From: a virus
IMG/VR virus record: IMGVR_UViG_3300024229_000020
Span: 1-32,659 of that record
DNA: 32,659 nt
Strand: one strand, 5' to 3'
The first letter of the stretch is position 1; every line of letters starts with the position of its first letter. Below the pieces are notes generated by a model. It was not told where the DNA came from, made no database searches, and was given only the letters and a program-made list of their open reading frames with translations. Positions 6,505 to 14,238 of the stretch are shown piece by piece. The translations under genes and the position numbers were made by a program.

Positions 6505-8240
6505 TTACTATTCCATTCCTGTACTAATCTCCAGGCATCACCGTTTTGTAACTCAGCTTGTGTAAATTGATGATAGGCAAGATTACTTAACAAGTACATA
6601 ACTTCATCTTGACTTGGATATAAAGGTGTTTCAATTTTACTTAAATCATTTAAACATAGAGGTGACCCGGCATTTTGCCCTAGAACAAACGCAGGTTTGC
6701 CCTCCATTAATGCTTCAATGCTAGCAATTGAATTGTAAGTAACTAAACAGTGTATGTCATCCTGAAGAGCTTGTTGTATAGTGTCTTGGTAGACTCTTTC
6801 TTTTCTTGACTTTTTAAGACGAACTACAATTTCTCTATCAGTATGTTTTTTAATCTGCGATAATGTATTTTCCATCCACTCATCTAAGTCTTCTCCATAA
6901 AACTGCATAGCCTTTTCACTGGGCGGACACAATAATATTTTTCCACCTGGAGTAAACTTTTTTGTATACCCATTTGCTTTAATGTATCTATCACTAGGAA
7001 CATCTCTTAACTTGCCACAATACTGTAAACTATTTTTAGTTACTCTATGCCAGTTTTTTGTTTTTGTATTGCCAAAGTAGCCGGTATCAACAAAGTAAAA
7101 GTCTCTCTTATTGTCTTGACACCAATCATAGATATGTCGTTTAGTAATACCTCTAAATGCCAATGGTCGTTTATCTTGTTTAGCTTTTCCGTCGTATATT
7201 GTTTTCCAATCAGTTAGTGTGCCGCCAGCACCTTGACAGAAATATTCAACTACCTTGTCCCATTTATATCCTTTATCTCGTAATGATTGACTTAGCTCAC
7301 TCATATCGCTTACTCCTAATACTCCTTGTGTACTGCGTTGTTTTTTAATCTGTTTAATTATGTCCTGACAAGATTGGGTATTGTATACGTCATACCCATC
7401 TAATAATACTTTTTGTAAATCAGTATATAACCGTTTCATTTCTGGGCCGTACGTTACTTGATCAACTTCAATCCTATTTCTTTTATCAACAGGGCAAGAC
7501 TTTTTGTGCTCCGCTAGATAATCATTCCACAAGTATCCGTACTGTACATCGTTCCAGCTGTTGAGGTGCATTTCAAACGGGAGATCCTTATCATCAAACC
7601 AAGGACCACCGTCGGTATAGTGTATAACGTTAGGTGTGCCGTAATCTTTTTCTTTGTAGTATCCCGATAACCAGTTCCAGTTCGGCGGCAATTTCTCAAT
7701 ACTGTTGTCAGAGCCCACCCACTCAAGTCTATGCAAATAGCTAGGTTTCTTTCCATTGACTGCATCTAATGTTAATCGTTGACTGTCAGCAGTATCACAA
7801 TTGAATACCATCATTGATGACCAATTCTTACGAGGATAAAATGTTTGTAGTTGCCCGTCCATCTTGCTTGCTGTCTTTGGACTATAACCATATTCATCAT
7901 GTGGCACCACTGCTACTGATTTATGATTGGGCAATAGATCATATACTTCTTTGATATCACTGGTCCATAAAAAATCACAATCACAAAATATAGCTTTACC
8001 AGTATAATTCATTAGATAAGGAACTAGGAATCGAGTATATGTAAATTCAGTTGAGGAGTTCTTATCTCTCTCTCTGGTTATTGTACCTTGAGATTCTAGT
8101 TCGTTTAATTTGAGATAGTGTATCTTAACAGGACATGATGCGTGTTTCAATATGCTGTATGCACAGACATCTGCGGCAATAGGTTCTCTTGAATCCCAGC
8201 CTATAAAAACATTGATTACTGTATGTGGTATTGTTGACAT
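6501..8240 (-). CDS. Two-domain glycosyltransferase: GT-A (family 8-like) fused to GT-B-like
   Basis: 579 residues. Residues 1-250 form a GT-A domain: INVFIGWDSRE (9-19), FCDCDFL with DxD at 87-89, NWSSMMVFN (139-147) and HYTDGGPWF (207-215). Residues 270-430 are a linker or incomplete GT-B N-terminal half. Residues 434-579 repeat the paralogue signature: ILLCPP (435-440), TDREIVVRLKKS (467-478), TYNSIASIEALMEGKPAFV (501-519) and TQAELQNGDAWR (560-571). In this copy the RPHP/RGHP element is replaced by RLKK, so this half may have a changed donor or be structural. A late octamer lies 27 bases above the start. A fusion of the two fold types suggests two sequential sugar additions by one protein. 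Confidence 0.68.
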   Translation of the reverse strand: MSTIPHTVINVFIGWDSREPIAADVCAYSILKHASCPVKIHYLKLNELESQGTITRERDKNSSTEFTYTRFLVPYLMNYTGKAIFCDCDFLWTSDIKEVYDLLPNHKSVAVVPHDEYGYSPKTASKMDGQLQTFYPRKNWSSMMVFNCDTADSQRLTLDAVNGKKPSYLHRLEWVGSDNSIEKLPPNWNWLSGYYKEKDYGTPNVIHYTDGGPWFDDKDLPFEMHLNSWNDVQYGYLWNDYLAEHKKSCPVDKRNRIEVDQVTYGPEMKRLYTDLQKVLLDGYDVYNTQSCQDIIKQIKKQRSTQGVLGVSDMSELSQSLRDKGYKWDKVVEYFCQGAGGTLTDWKTIYDGKAKQDKRPLAFRGITKRHIYDWCQDNKRDFYFVDTGYFGNTKTKNWHRVTKNSLQYCGKLRDVPSDRYIKANGYTKKFTPGGKILLCPPSEKAMQFYGEDLDEWMENTLSQIKKHTDREIVVRLKKSRKERVYQDTIQQALQDDIHCLVTYNSIASIEALMEGKPAFVLGQNAGSPLCLNDLSKIETPLYPSQDEVMYLLSNLAYHQFTQAELQNGDAWRLVQEWNSK

Positions 8241-8267
8241 AAACTCAATAATTATATACTAAGTTTA

Positions 8268-8275
8268 TATTTATC
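8268..8275 (-). promoter_or_regulatory. Late promoter octamer GATAAATA
   Basis: Located in the 38-base gap above the 579-residue glycosyltransferase gene, 27 bases from its ATG; drives it and the coupled gene at 5575-6504. Confidence 0.7.
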
Positions 8276-8278
8276 AGG

Positions 8279-9037
8279 TTAGTAGTTGCGGAAGTCGAAA
8301 ATTTGTTTATTTAACCACATCACTTTAAGATCCTGTTGCCTAACAAGGTTCCATTGATTTAAACTGTTGACTGCTGTTTCAGGTAACAGTTCTTGTTCAG
8401 CTAGATCAAACCAGGTTGTAGTACGATAGTCTAATTTTTGAAAGTTAGGTTGTTTATAAGCTACTGCATATATCCAAGGGTTGTTTCTTTCTTTTTTAAA
8501 AAATCCATCTTTACAGTCCCAGCCGTTGACAGCTAGGTGATGTATTAGACTGACTAGACTCCAATGATGGTAGTCATGACTATGTTGGTCAGCTATTACT
8601 GCATTGTGTTGTAAGAATGTTGATTCTGGAACAGCAATTACTAACATTGCGTTATCTCTTGCTAAATCCCACCAATGTCCTAAAGTTTGCAATGGATTGA
8701 CAGCATATTGTAAAACATTGTGAGCATAAATTACATCAAATTGACTATGTTTTAATTTACTGTCTTCAAAGTTATCTGTTACCGTTGTGATATTGTGATG
8801 GGAATATTTTGAGTCAAACGTATCGTCAATATCAATACCAGTACACTTGATGTTTAAAGGAGTCTCGTCATCTGGGTCAATAGTTCTAGTTGCCCACCAA
8901 TTTAAATCATGTCCGTTACCGTGTCCAATATCGAGAACAGTTCCAACTGACTCCATAAATGAAGTATAGTGACCAAGTTCGTTTAGGATCTGTAGACTAC
9001 TGTCGTGACTTTCTTGACCTAATAATTGTCTATACAC
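8279..9037 (-). CDS. Class I SAM-dependent methyltransferase
   Basis: 252 residues. Motif I VLDIGHGNGHDL (34-45), an acidic residue after GID (67-69), FDVIYAHNVLQY (100-111, motif IV) and LVIAVPESTF form the Rossmann-type methyltransferase core. The substrate-binding tail (150-252) is rich in His, Trp and Asn. The substrate may be the sugar made by the neighbouring transferases or another small molecule; no DNA-methylase DPPY motif is present. The start overlaps the end of uvsY by eight bases, so it is cotranscribed with the recombination genes although it stands at the edge of the sugar cassette. Confidence 0.72.
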   Translation of the reverse strand: MYRQLLGQESHDSSLQILNELGHYTSFMESVGTVLDIGHGNGHDLNWWATRTIDPDDETPLNIKCTGIDIDDTFDSKYSHHNITTVTDNFEDSKLKHSQFDVIYAHNVLQYAVNPLQTLGHWWDLARDNAMLVIAVPESTFLQHNAVIADQHSHDYHHWSLVSLIHHLAVNGWDCKDGFFKKERNNPWIYAVAYKQPNFQKLDYRTTTWFDLAEQELLPETAVNSLNQWNLVRQQDLKVMWLNKQIFDFRNY

Positions 9038-9485
9038 TAACGTCTTCCATTCCTGATGTTCTTAATCTAACTATGTGTCCTAGCATAAAGTTCTTTGATT
9101 CAAAACCTTTTAATATGCCAAGCCATTTGTTTCTTAACAGTGCTACATCATTGATCAATGTTTCAAAGTCAATAACTTCGTCTTCTCCATCCACATACTT
9201 TTCTGCATCACGTGATGTTAATGCTCGTTGGTAAGCTTCAAGATACTTTTGAAAGTGCTTACGTCTAATCTTACGTAGTTGTATGTTTAGATAATTAAGC
9301 ACTGCTTCTATTTCTTGTAATTGATTAAAGCGATGTTCAGTAATACCAGGTAAGTCACGAATGTTCTTTTCTACGTTACCGTATACCGAGCATTCCTTCT
9401 TAGCTGTCATTAATTCATTTTCATAAAATAACAGCATATCAGGTATTTTTGTAATATCTTTAGTTACATCACTGTACCAAGTCAT
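9030..9485 (-). CDS. uvsY: UvsY-like recombination mediator
   Basis: 151 residues. The C-terminal half, with LEAYQRALTSRDAEKYVDG, then a helix with LRNKWLGILKGFESKNF and GHIVRLR at the end, follows the layout of T4 UvsY (137 residues), which helps UvsX displace gp32 from single-stranded DNA. Position supports the call: uvsX lies one gene upstream on the same strand. The stop and start of adjacent genes overlap (TAATG), giving tight coupling. N-terminal residues 1-40 are longer than in T4. Confidence 0.82.
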   Translation of the reverse strand: MTWYSDVTKDITKIPDMLLFYENELMTAKKECSVYGNVEKNIRDLPGITEHRFNQLQEIEAVLNYLNIQLRKIRRKHFQKYLEAYQRALTSRDAEKYVDGEDEVIDFETLINDVALLRNKWLGILKGFESKNFMLGHIVRLRTSGMEDVSV

Positions 9486-9751
9486 TAGTAATCCTCTTCT
9501 TCTTCGCTATCGTCAAATTCGTCGCCCCAGACATCTAAACCGTCATCTTCTTCAATAACAGTATCATCATAATCTATTAATGCTTCACGAACTTCTTCGT
9601 CATCCATTAGTGTAGATTCTCTGATCTCTTTAGGACTAACACCCTGGGTATCGACCAGAGTGTGTACTAAATCAATGGCGGCTTCTTTGTGATTGCTTTC
9701 ATTGATATGTGTTTTTAACGTTTCAAAAATTTCTGCAACTGCGTTTAGCAT
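9485..9751 (-). CDS. Small acidic protein between uvsX and uvsY
   Basis: 88 residues. A helical N-terminus (MLNAVAEIFETLKTHI) and a helix-turn-helix-like middle with SPKEIRES and DDEEVREAL (residues 39-57) precede a strongly acidic tail (VIEEDDGLDVWGDEFDDSE, then EEEDY). The acidic tail could mimic DNA or contact UvsX, UvsY or gp32, but this is inference. The start has AAAGGAAT upstream and lies four bases past the uvsX stop. Similar small acidic genes occur next to uvsX in other marine T4-like phages. Confidence 0.65.
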   Translation of the reverse strand: MLNAVAEIFETLKTHINESNHKEAAIDLVHTLVDTQGVSPKEIRESTLMDDEEVREALIDYDDTVIEEDDGLDVWGDEFDDSEEEEDY

Positions 9752-9755
9752 GTTT

Positions 9756-10877
9756 TTATTCCTTTGTTTCTTCTACTGGTTCTACTGCCTCCGGTGCTTG
9801 CATTTCTGTAGCTACATCCATGCTTGCCTCAATATCTTCGATATTTACCTCATTGTTCTGATTTTTTAAGTGTTCCATTACTTTATCTAAACAACCATCA
9901 GTATTTGATTCCCATGCTTTACGGAACTGTTTAATTTCATTAGCACTATCTGGCTCACCAAAGCGTAGTCTATTACCGTCTTTCTTAAGTATGCCTTGTT
10001 TCTCTGCTAGATCAACTAGTCCGCTGTACGGGTTCATGCCTGTTTCATATGGTATTTTAACTTGCACGCCTTCAAAAGGTTTAGCGTAACGTGTTTTCAT
10101 AATCTTACAACCAGCTCTAATACCTTTAACTTCTGATATCTTGTTGCCATCTTCGTCTTCTTTCAGTTTCATTTTCTTCATTGCTACTACAATACTTGAA
10201 GCGTAAATAAAACCTTGTCCACCTGATATTTTATCATCTGGATCAAACATGTCTTGTGATGCGTATGTATGATTAGTACACACCATACCTACATTAGCAC
10301 TACCAAACATATTAACTGTATTACGCACTAGTGATGTTAATGCTTTAGGTTTCCTACCCATATCACCTTTCATGTCACCTTTTTCAAACTGAGCAACATC
10401 TGTTGGTGTTAACAACATACCCAATGAATCAATAACAAATAATACTTTAGGTCTTTCTTCTTCATTCATAGCACGATACTCAGCCATAAAGTCATTGATA
10501 GTTTTAGCTACGTCATCAATCATAGCCATATTGAGTTTGAGCAGTTTCTCTGGTCCAGTGTCAACTTTTAATGCTTGTAGCCAAGCTTCATCAAGTGCGT
10601 TCTCTGAATCAATCAGTACTACAAAGATACCTTGTTCTTGTGCTTCTTTAACAATGTTACCTGAACAAATATAACTTTTACCTGCACCTGATTCGCCAGC
10701 AAACACTGTTACTTTGCCTAACGGAATACCTTTGTTAAAGTCACCACTAATTAAATAATTTAGGGCATAGTTACCTGTCGATACCCAATCTGTTGGATCG
10801 TTAAATCCAATTGATAGTCCAGAAATTGATTTACTAATACTCTTTCTAAACTTACTTACGTCAAATGGTTTTGCCAT
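9756..10877 (-). CDS. uvsX: UvsX recombinase (RecA/Rad51 family)
   Basis: 373 residues. Walker A GESGAGKS at 61-68, Walker B VLFVIDS with D150, CTNHTYASQDMFDP and SGGQGFIYASSIVVAMKK cover the RecA core and the DNA-binding loops. The length is near T4 UvsX (391). It polymerises on single-stranded DNA coated by gp32 and carries out strand exchange, with UvsY as loader. The C-terminus (340-373) is acidic, as in many RecA-like proteins. The start has AAGGAAGAG at good distance; a TTGCAC-17-TAAAAT promoter lies just upstream, after the gene 32 terminator. Confidence 0.96.
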   Translation of the reverse strand: MAKPFDVSKFRKSISKSISGLSIGFNDPTDWVSTGNYALNYLISGDFNKGIPLGKVTVFAGESGAGKSYICSGNIVKEAQEQGIFVVLIDSENALDEAWLQALKVDTGPEKLLKLNMAMIDDVAKTINDFMAEYRAMNEEERPKVLFVIDSLGMLLTPTDVAQFEKGDMKGDMGRKPKALTSLVRNTVNMFGSANVGMVCTNHTYASQDMFDPDDKISGGQGFIYASSIVVAMKKMKLKEDEDGNKISEVKGIRAGCKIMKTRYAKPFEGVQVKIPYETGMNPYSGLVDLAEKQGILKKDGNRLRFGEPDSANEIKQFRKAWESNTDGCLDKVMEHLKNQNNEVNIEDIEASMDVATEMQAPEAVEPVEETKE

Positions 10878-10913
10878 AATCTCTTCCTTGTTCTTCTTGT
10901 GTGTTTAAAAGTA

Positions 10914-10942
10914 ATTTTACAGTCATCAAATAAATTGTGCAA
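10914..10942 (-). promoter_or_regulatory. Candidate promoter for uvsX
   Basis: Minus-strand TTGCAC (10942-10937), a 17 bp spacer and TAAAAT (10919-10914). The -10 is good, the -35 weak. It lies between the gene 32 terminator and the uvsX ribosome site. Confidence 0.45.
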
Positions 10943-10960
10943 CGATTAAATTGCCAAATT

Positions 10961-10993
10961 AAAAAGTGTGAGCGATAGTATTATATCGCCCAC
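10961..10993 (-). terminator. Intrinsic terminator after gene 32
   Basis: A 10 bp stem on the minus strand (GTGGGCGATA / TATCGCTCAC, one G-U pair), a six-base loop, then ACTTTTT. It lies 11 bases after the gene 32 stop. Confidence 0.82.
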
Positions 10994-11003
10994 TACTAAT
11001 TAG

Positions 11004-12047
11004 TTACGATGTTTTCTGTCTTGAACGGATCATGTTCAAAATATCTTCTGCTTTAGATCCACCCTCAGCCGCTGGTGCTGGTGTTTCTGTTGGCGCCGCT
11101 TCAGCTACTGGAGCAGGTGTTACTTCTGCTGTTGGAGCCGGAGTTGCTGGTGCAGTTTCTGCTACAGGAGCCGCTGGAGCCACTTGTTCAAATGTGTCTG
11201 CCGCTGGCGTTGTAGTTGCACTTGGTGTAGAAGTTGTTGGTTGTGATCCTTTTGGAGCCATCATACCTGATGGTCTGTAGTACGCACCCCATCTTTCAGC
11301 ATCATATGGTTGCCCATCTACTGATGCTTCAAACATTTCTTTCATTACTTTTAATTCTTGTTCACTAGGTTTCTTAGGAAGAAAATCTCCTAGTGTAAAT
11401 AAGCCATGTTCATTAACTGCGGCCTGTTCTGCTTCTGTTAGTGCAGACTCTTTTCTTGCCCAGTTTGATGTTGTGTAATCAGCATAGCCACCTTTTTGTG
11501 TTTTAGTAACACGGAAATCTAAACCAGCATTATAGTCTGTTGGTAATTCTTCCATGTCTGGATCCATCAAACTTGACTTAATAATAGTAAAGATTTGAGG
11601 ACTCATAATAAAACGTCTAATTGGATTAGCTGGTGTAGTATCATCACCTATAGGATTTTGTCTAACAAACCCTTGAAAGATGTATGACTTTTTCTTCCAA
11701 TACTTACGACCCATTTCTTCTAGTGATGAATCTTTAAACCATGTTCTAACTTCTGCTAGAATTGGGCATGATTCACCCCACATTTCAATACACGGAACTT
11801 GAACTAATACGTTCTTGTTATCCATTTCGCCTTTAACGCCGTTAAATGGTAAACGAATCATGTTTCGTTCTTGCCAAAAGAATGTGTTGTTTGGATCTGC
11901 GTCTGGAAGGAATCTAATTGCCGCTGATTCGCCTTCTTTGATATTCCAGTGTGCGTAAATTGCGTTATCGCCACCTGAACGTTGATTGTTACTGTTGTTG
12001 TTTTCAGAAGCTTGTAATTTTGCTCTGATATCTGCTAAACTTGCCAT
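11004..12047 (-). CDS. 32: Single-stranded DNA-binding protein gp32
   Basis: 347 residues against 301 in T4. The core (residues 28-225) has AIRFLPD, NTFFWQERNMIRLPF and YIFQGFVRQNP, typical of gp32 oligonucleotide-binding folds. The zinc region reads C86-IEMWGES-C94-PIL: the last cysteine of the T4 CPVC pair is replaced, so the zinc site is probably lost or rebuilt. Residues 268-330 are a long Ala/Pro/Thr-rich spacer with many short APA and PAP units, followed by a short helix KAEDILNMIRSRQ in place of the T4 acidic tail, which normally recruits partners. AAGGAG precedes the start. Confidence 0.9.
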   Translation of the reverse strand: MASLADIRAKLQASENNNSNNQRSGGDNAIYAHWNIKEGESAAIRFLPDADPNNTFFWQERNMIRLPFNGVKGEMDNKNVLVQVPCIEMWGESCPILAEVRTWFKDSSLEEMGRKYWKKKSYIFQGFVRQNPIGDDTTPANPIRRFIMSPQIFTIIKSSLMDPDMEELPTDYNAGLDFRVTKTQKGGYADYTTSNWARKESALTEAEQAAVNEHGLFTLGDFLPKKPSEQELKVMKEMFEASVDGQPYDAERWGAYYRPSGMMAPKGSQPTTSTPSATTTPAADTFEQVAPAAPVAETAPATPAPTAEVTPAPVAEAAPTETPAPAAEGGSKAEDILNMIRSRQKTS

Positions 12048-12115
12048 AATGTATTTCTCCTTTATGTGCCATAATAATTTGCCTTAATGTGTGCCTAATA
12101 AAACACTACCTTAAT

Positions 12116-12144
12116 AGTGTAATATAATTTATTTATCCCGTCAA
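12116..12144 (-). promoter_or_regulatory. 32: Candidate sigma70-type promoter for gene 32 with nested late octamer
   Basis: Minus-strand TTGACG (12144-12139), a 17 bp spacer and a poor -10 TACACT (12121-12116). The spacer holds the late octamer at 12130-12137, so early and late polymerase would bind the same DNA face. Confidence 0.4.
12130..12137 (-). promoter_or_regulatory. 32: Late promoter octamer GATAAATA above gene 32
   Basis: 83 bases upstream of the gene 32 ATG, giving a leader of about 78 bases, room for the gp32 self-regulation known in T4 (inferred here). Confidence 0.6.
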
Positions 12145-12177
12145 CGGTTATATTGGTATATTTTACCAAATGGTCGT

Positions 12178-12208
12178 AAAAAAAGCACATAAACTAAATT
12201 ATGTGCTT
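12178..12208 (-). terminator. Intrinsic terminator after the 660-residue gene
   Basis: Stem AAGCACATAA / TTATGTGCTT (10 bp, perfect), a six-base loop, then a run of seven T on the minus strand when the stem ends are included. Confidence 0.87.
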
Positions 12209-12226
12209 CTTTTGAGGGTTTGTCAA
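12198..12226 (-). promoter_or_regulatory. 32: Possible promoter overlapping the terminator
   Basis: Minus-strand TTGACA (12226-12221), a 17 bp spacer and CATAAT (12203-12198), five of six. The -10 lies in the terminator stem, so transcription would start in its loop and escape termination. A distal gene 32 promoter is possible. Confidence 0.35.
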
Positions 12227-12231
12227 TACTG

Positions 12232-14214
12232 TTACTTTCTATAGTTTACCAAATCTACTATACGTCCAACTTGACTTTCTTCTACTTTATATACTTTACC
12301 ATCTACTTCAAACTCATCTTTGCCATCACGTTTAGCGTTAGCAAGGGCTAGTGTAAACTCGTTACCTTCTTCTACATCATCTTCGTTTACTGCATCTGGT
12401 TCAACGTTTGAAATAGCAGTTTTTAATAGTTTACCTGTTTCAGTTCTAAACTCAACTGCTTCATCTGTTACTGTTTCAACAGTGCCTTTAGTACCTTTAC
12501 CTGTAACAATTTGATCACCTACTGATGGTGCATACTGTTCTGTTACTTCTACACTTTCGTTAGCTTGTTTAAGAGCATCATCAACTTCAGGATGGTTAGT
12601 TAATCCAGGGTGTATAGCATCAATAGCATCTGTTGCGTCTGTCATATCACCTTTCATGTGCATTGCTATTCTAATAGCTTTTTGGATTTCTTCTTGTGTA
12701 AATTTTTCTTCTGCTTCTGCGGCTATGTCGCCTGCAAATGTTTTCATTTTACCAATGTATGCTGGATACTTTGGATCCTGTCTTAGTCCAGGTGTTTTAA
12801 CTTCAGACCAATCAGACTTTTTAGTTTGGTATTTTTCTTCAAACTCTTTGTCTGACAATTCTTTCATATCCATAGCTAGGTCTTTCATTTTACCTTCGTC
12901 AACATATTTGCCTTCACCTTCACAGTCTGGACAATCATGTTTTTTATGTTCTTCATCGCGATAATCACCTGCACCTCGACAAGTTGGACATTCATATTCT
13001 TTGGCTTCCATTGGAACGTCAACATCTCTATCAGCCCATTCTTCCTCAGCATCATCTTGACATTCATCTCTATATTGCTCGTTTGAACACTTAGTTACAT
13101 GTACTGTGTTTTGTTCGTTGTCTACCTTAGCAGTATACGTGATATCTGTTGGAAAACCACCTGGTCCAGGAACAGTAACTTTACCTTCAAATTCTTCTGG
13201 ATCAAATCCTTCTTGCACTGTTGACTCTGCCCATTGTTCAAATTCATTAACTTCTTTCATTGACTTACCCTCTAATTCTAATTTAGTCAACACCGGTAAT
13301 GCCGACTCTACTCTAGTATCTAATAATTTTTCTGTAAATAATTCACGAACTTTATCCATTGTTTCTTGTTCTGGAAGTTCAGTGCGTTGATCAAATGCTT
13401 CAAGTGCTTTATGATAACCACGTTTGCCAATCATTGATTTAACTTTGCGTTTAATAGCACCAAAGTGTTTAAGTCCTCTTTCTGCTAATCCAGCAGTTTC
13501 AGTATTTTGCCAGTCATGCCCACGAGCATATCTAGTAAATGCACCTAGTGTATTAATATCGCTAACTAACTCACATATATAAGTACCAAAACTATCGTAC
13601 GGATTACCACCTTCACTAACGTGTCTTGCCATAGCACGACCTGCATATAGTTTAGTAAATGGTAATTTAAAACGTTCGCCCTCTGATGTTTCAACATATA
13701 GTGATGCTACATTTCTGTAACGTTGATCACCTGCTTCTTCGTCAATTGGTTTTGAATGTACTATTTTGAGTTTTGCTTCTTTTGTTTGTTTAGTGTATGA
13801 TGTTTTTTTGAAACCGTAGTATTTAGATTCGTTAATTTCTCTATTCTCAGATACTTGTGCCATTGTCTGCATTGAATATTTAAGTTTATTCATATGCTTT
13901 AAACTAAACTCTAACATGTTACGTTTAGAAAAGTGTCTCAATTGATATAAAAAATCATACCATTCTTTCTTATGATCAGAATCCATACCTTTACCAAGCA
14001 CGTCACCGTAATAAACTTCTAACTCTCCTTCAGGATTAACTGTTACTACTACTGTACCGTAACTGTTATCACCAACTTTATAGTTAAACGAAAATAGATC
14101 AGCGTTCTTTGGTTCAGTTGTTTCTTTACCTTTTGCGTCACGGGTTGTTAAATCAAACCCTTTAGCTACTAGTAAATCAAATAATTTTTGTCTTGTGGTG
14201 TCTAATGATATCAT
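12232..14214 (-). CDS. Large probable virion or prohead protein with a zinc-binding insert
   Basis: 660 residues. The N-terminal half (1-330) is a folded domain with no family I can name. Residues 405-435 hold two CxxC pairs (C409/C412 in CPTCRGAG, C428/C431 in CPDCEGEG) spaced like half a DnaJ-type zinc finger. The C-terminal 50 residues (EFTLALANAKRDGKDEFEVDGK) are a module repeated in several virion proteins of marine T4-like phages. Its neighbours are the terminase and gene 32, its late octamer is five bases above the ATG, and a terminator follows, so it is a one-gene late unit. A structural or scaffold-associated role is likely, not proven. Confidence 0.6.
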   Translation of the reverse strand: MISLDTTRQKLFDLLVAKGFDLTTRDAKGKETTEPKNADLFSFNYKVGDNSYGTVVVTVNPEGELEVYYGDVLGKGMDSDHKKEWYDFLYQLRHFSKRNMLEFSLKHMNKLKYSMQTMAQVSENREINESKYYGFKKTSYTKQTKEAKLKIVHSKPIDEEAGDQRYRNVASLYVETSEGERFKLPFTKLYAGRAMARHVSEGGNPYDSFGTYICELVSDINTLGAFTRYARGHDWQNTETAGLAERGLKHFGAIKRKVKSMIGKRGYHKALEAFDQRTELPEQETMDKVRELFTEKLLDTRVESALPVLTKLELEGKSMKEVNEFEQWAESTVQEGFDPEEFEGKVTVPGPGGFPTDITYTAKVDNEQNTVHVTKCSNEQYRDECQDDAEEEWADRDVDVPMEAKEYECPTCRGAGDYRDEEHKKHDCPDCEGEGKYVDEGKMKDLAMDMKELSDKEFEEKYQTKKSDWSEVKTPGLRQDPKYPAYIGKMKTFAGDIAAEAEEKFTQEEIQKAIRIAMHMKGDMTDATDAIDAIHPGLTNHPEVDDALKQANESVEVTEQYAPSVGDQIVTGKGTKGTVETVTDEAVEFRTETGKLLKTAISNVEPDAVNEDDVEEGNEFTLALANAKRDGKDEFEVDGKVYKVEESQVGRIVDLVNYRK

Positions 14215-14219
14215 AAGTG

Positions 14220-14227
14220 TATTTATC
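14220..14227 (-). promoter_or_regulatory. Late promoter octamer, five bases before the ATG
   Basis: GATAAATA followed by CACTT and the ATG at 14214. No Shine-Dalgarno can fit; a leaderless transcript is predicted. Confidence 0.68.
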
Positions 14228-14238
14228 TAAGCTGTCAA

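Noticed and set aside
11032-11280. Plus-strand open frame rich in Ala/Gly/Val opposite the gene 32 tail
   Set aside because: It is the complement of the Ala/Pro-rich spacer; there is no promoter or ribosome site and the codon pattern follows the minus-strand gene.
14210-14236. TTGACA-17-TATGAT promoter above the 660-residue gene
   Set aside because: The -10 would overlap the start codon and transcription would begin inside the gene; the GATAAATA octamer in the spacer explains the region better.
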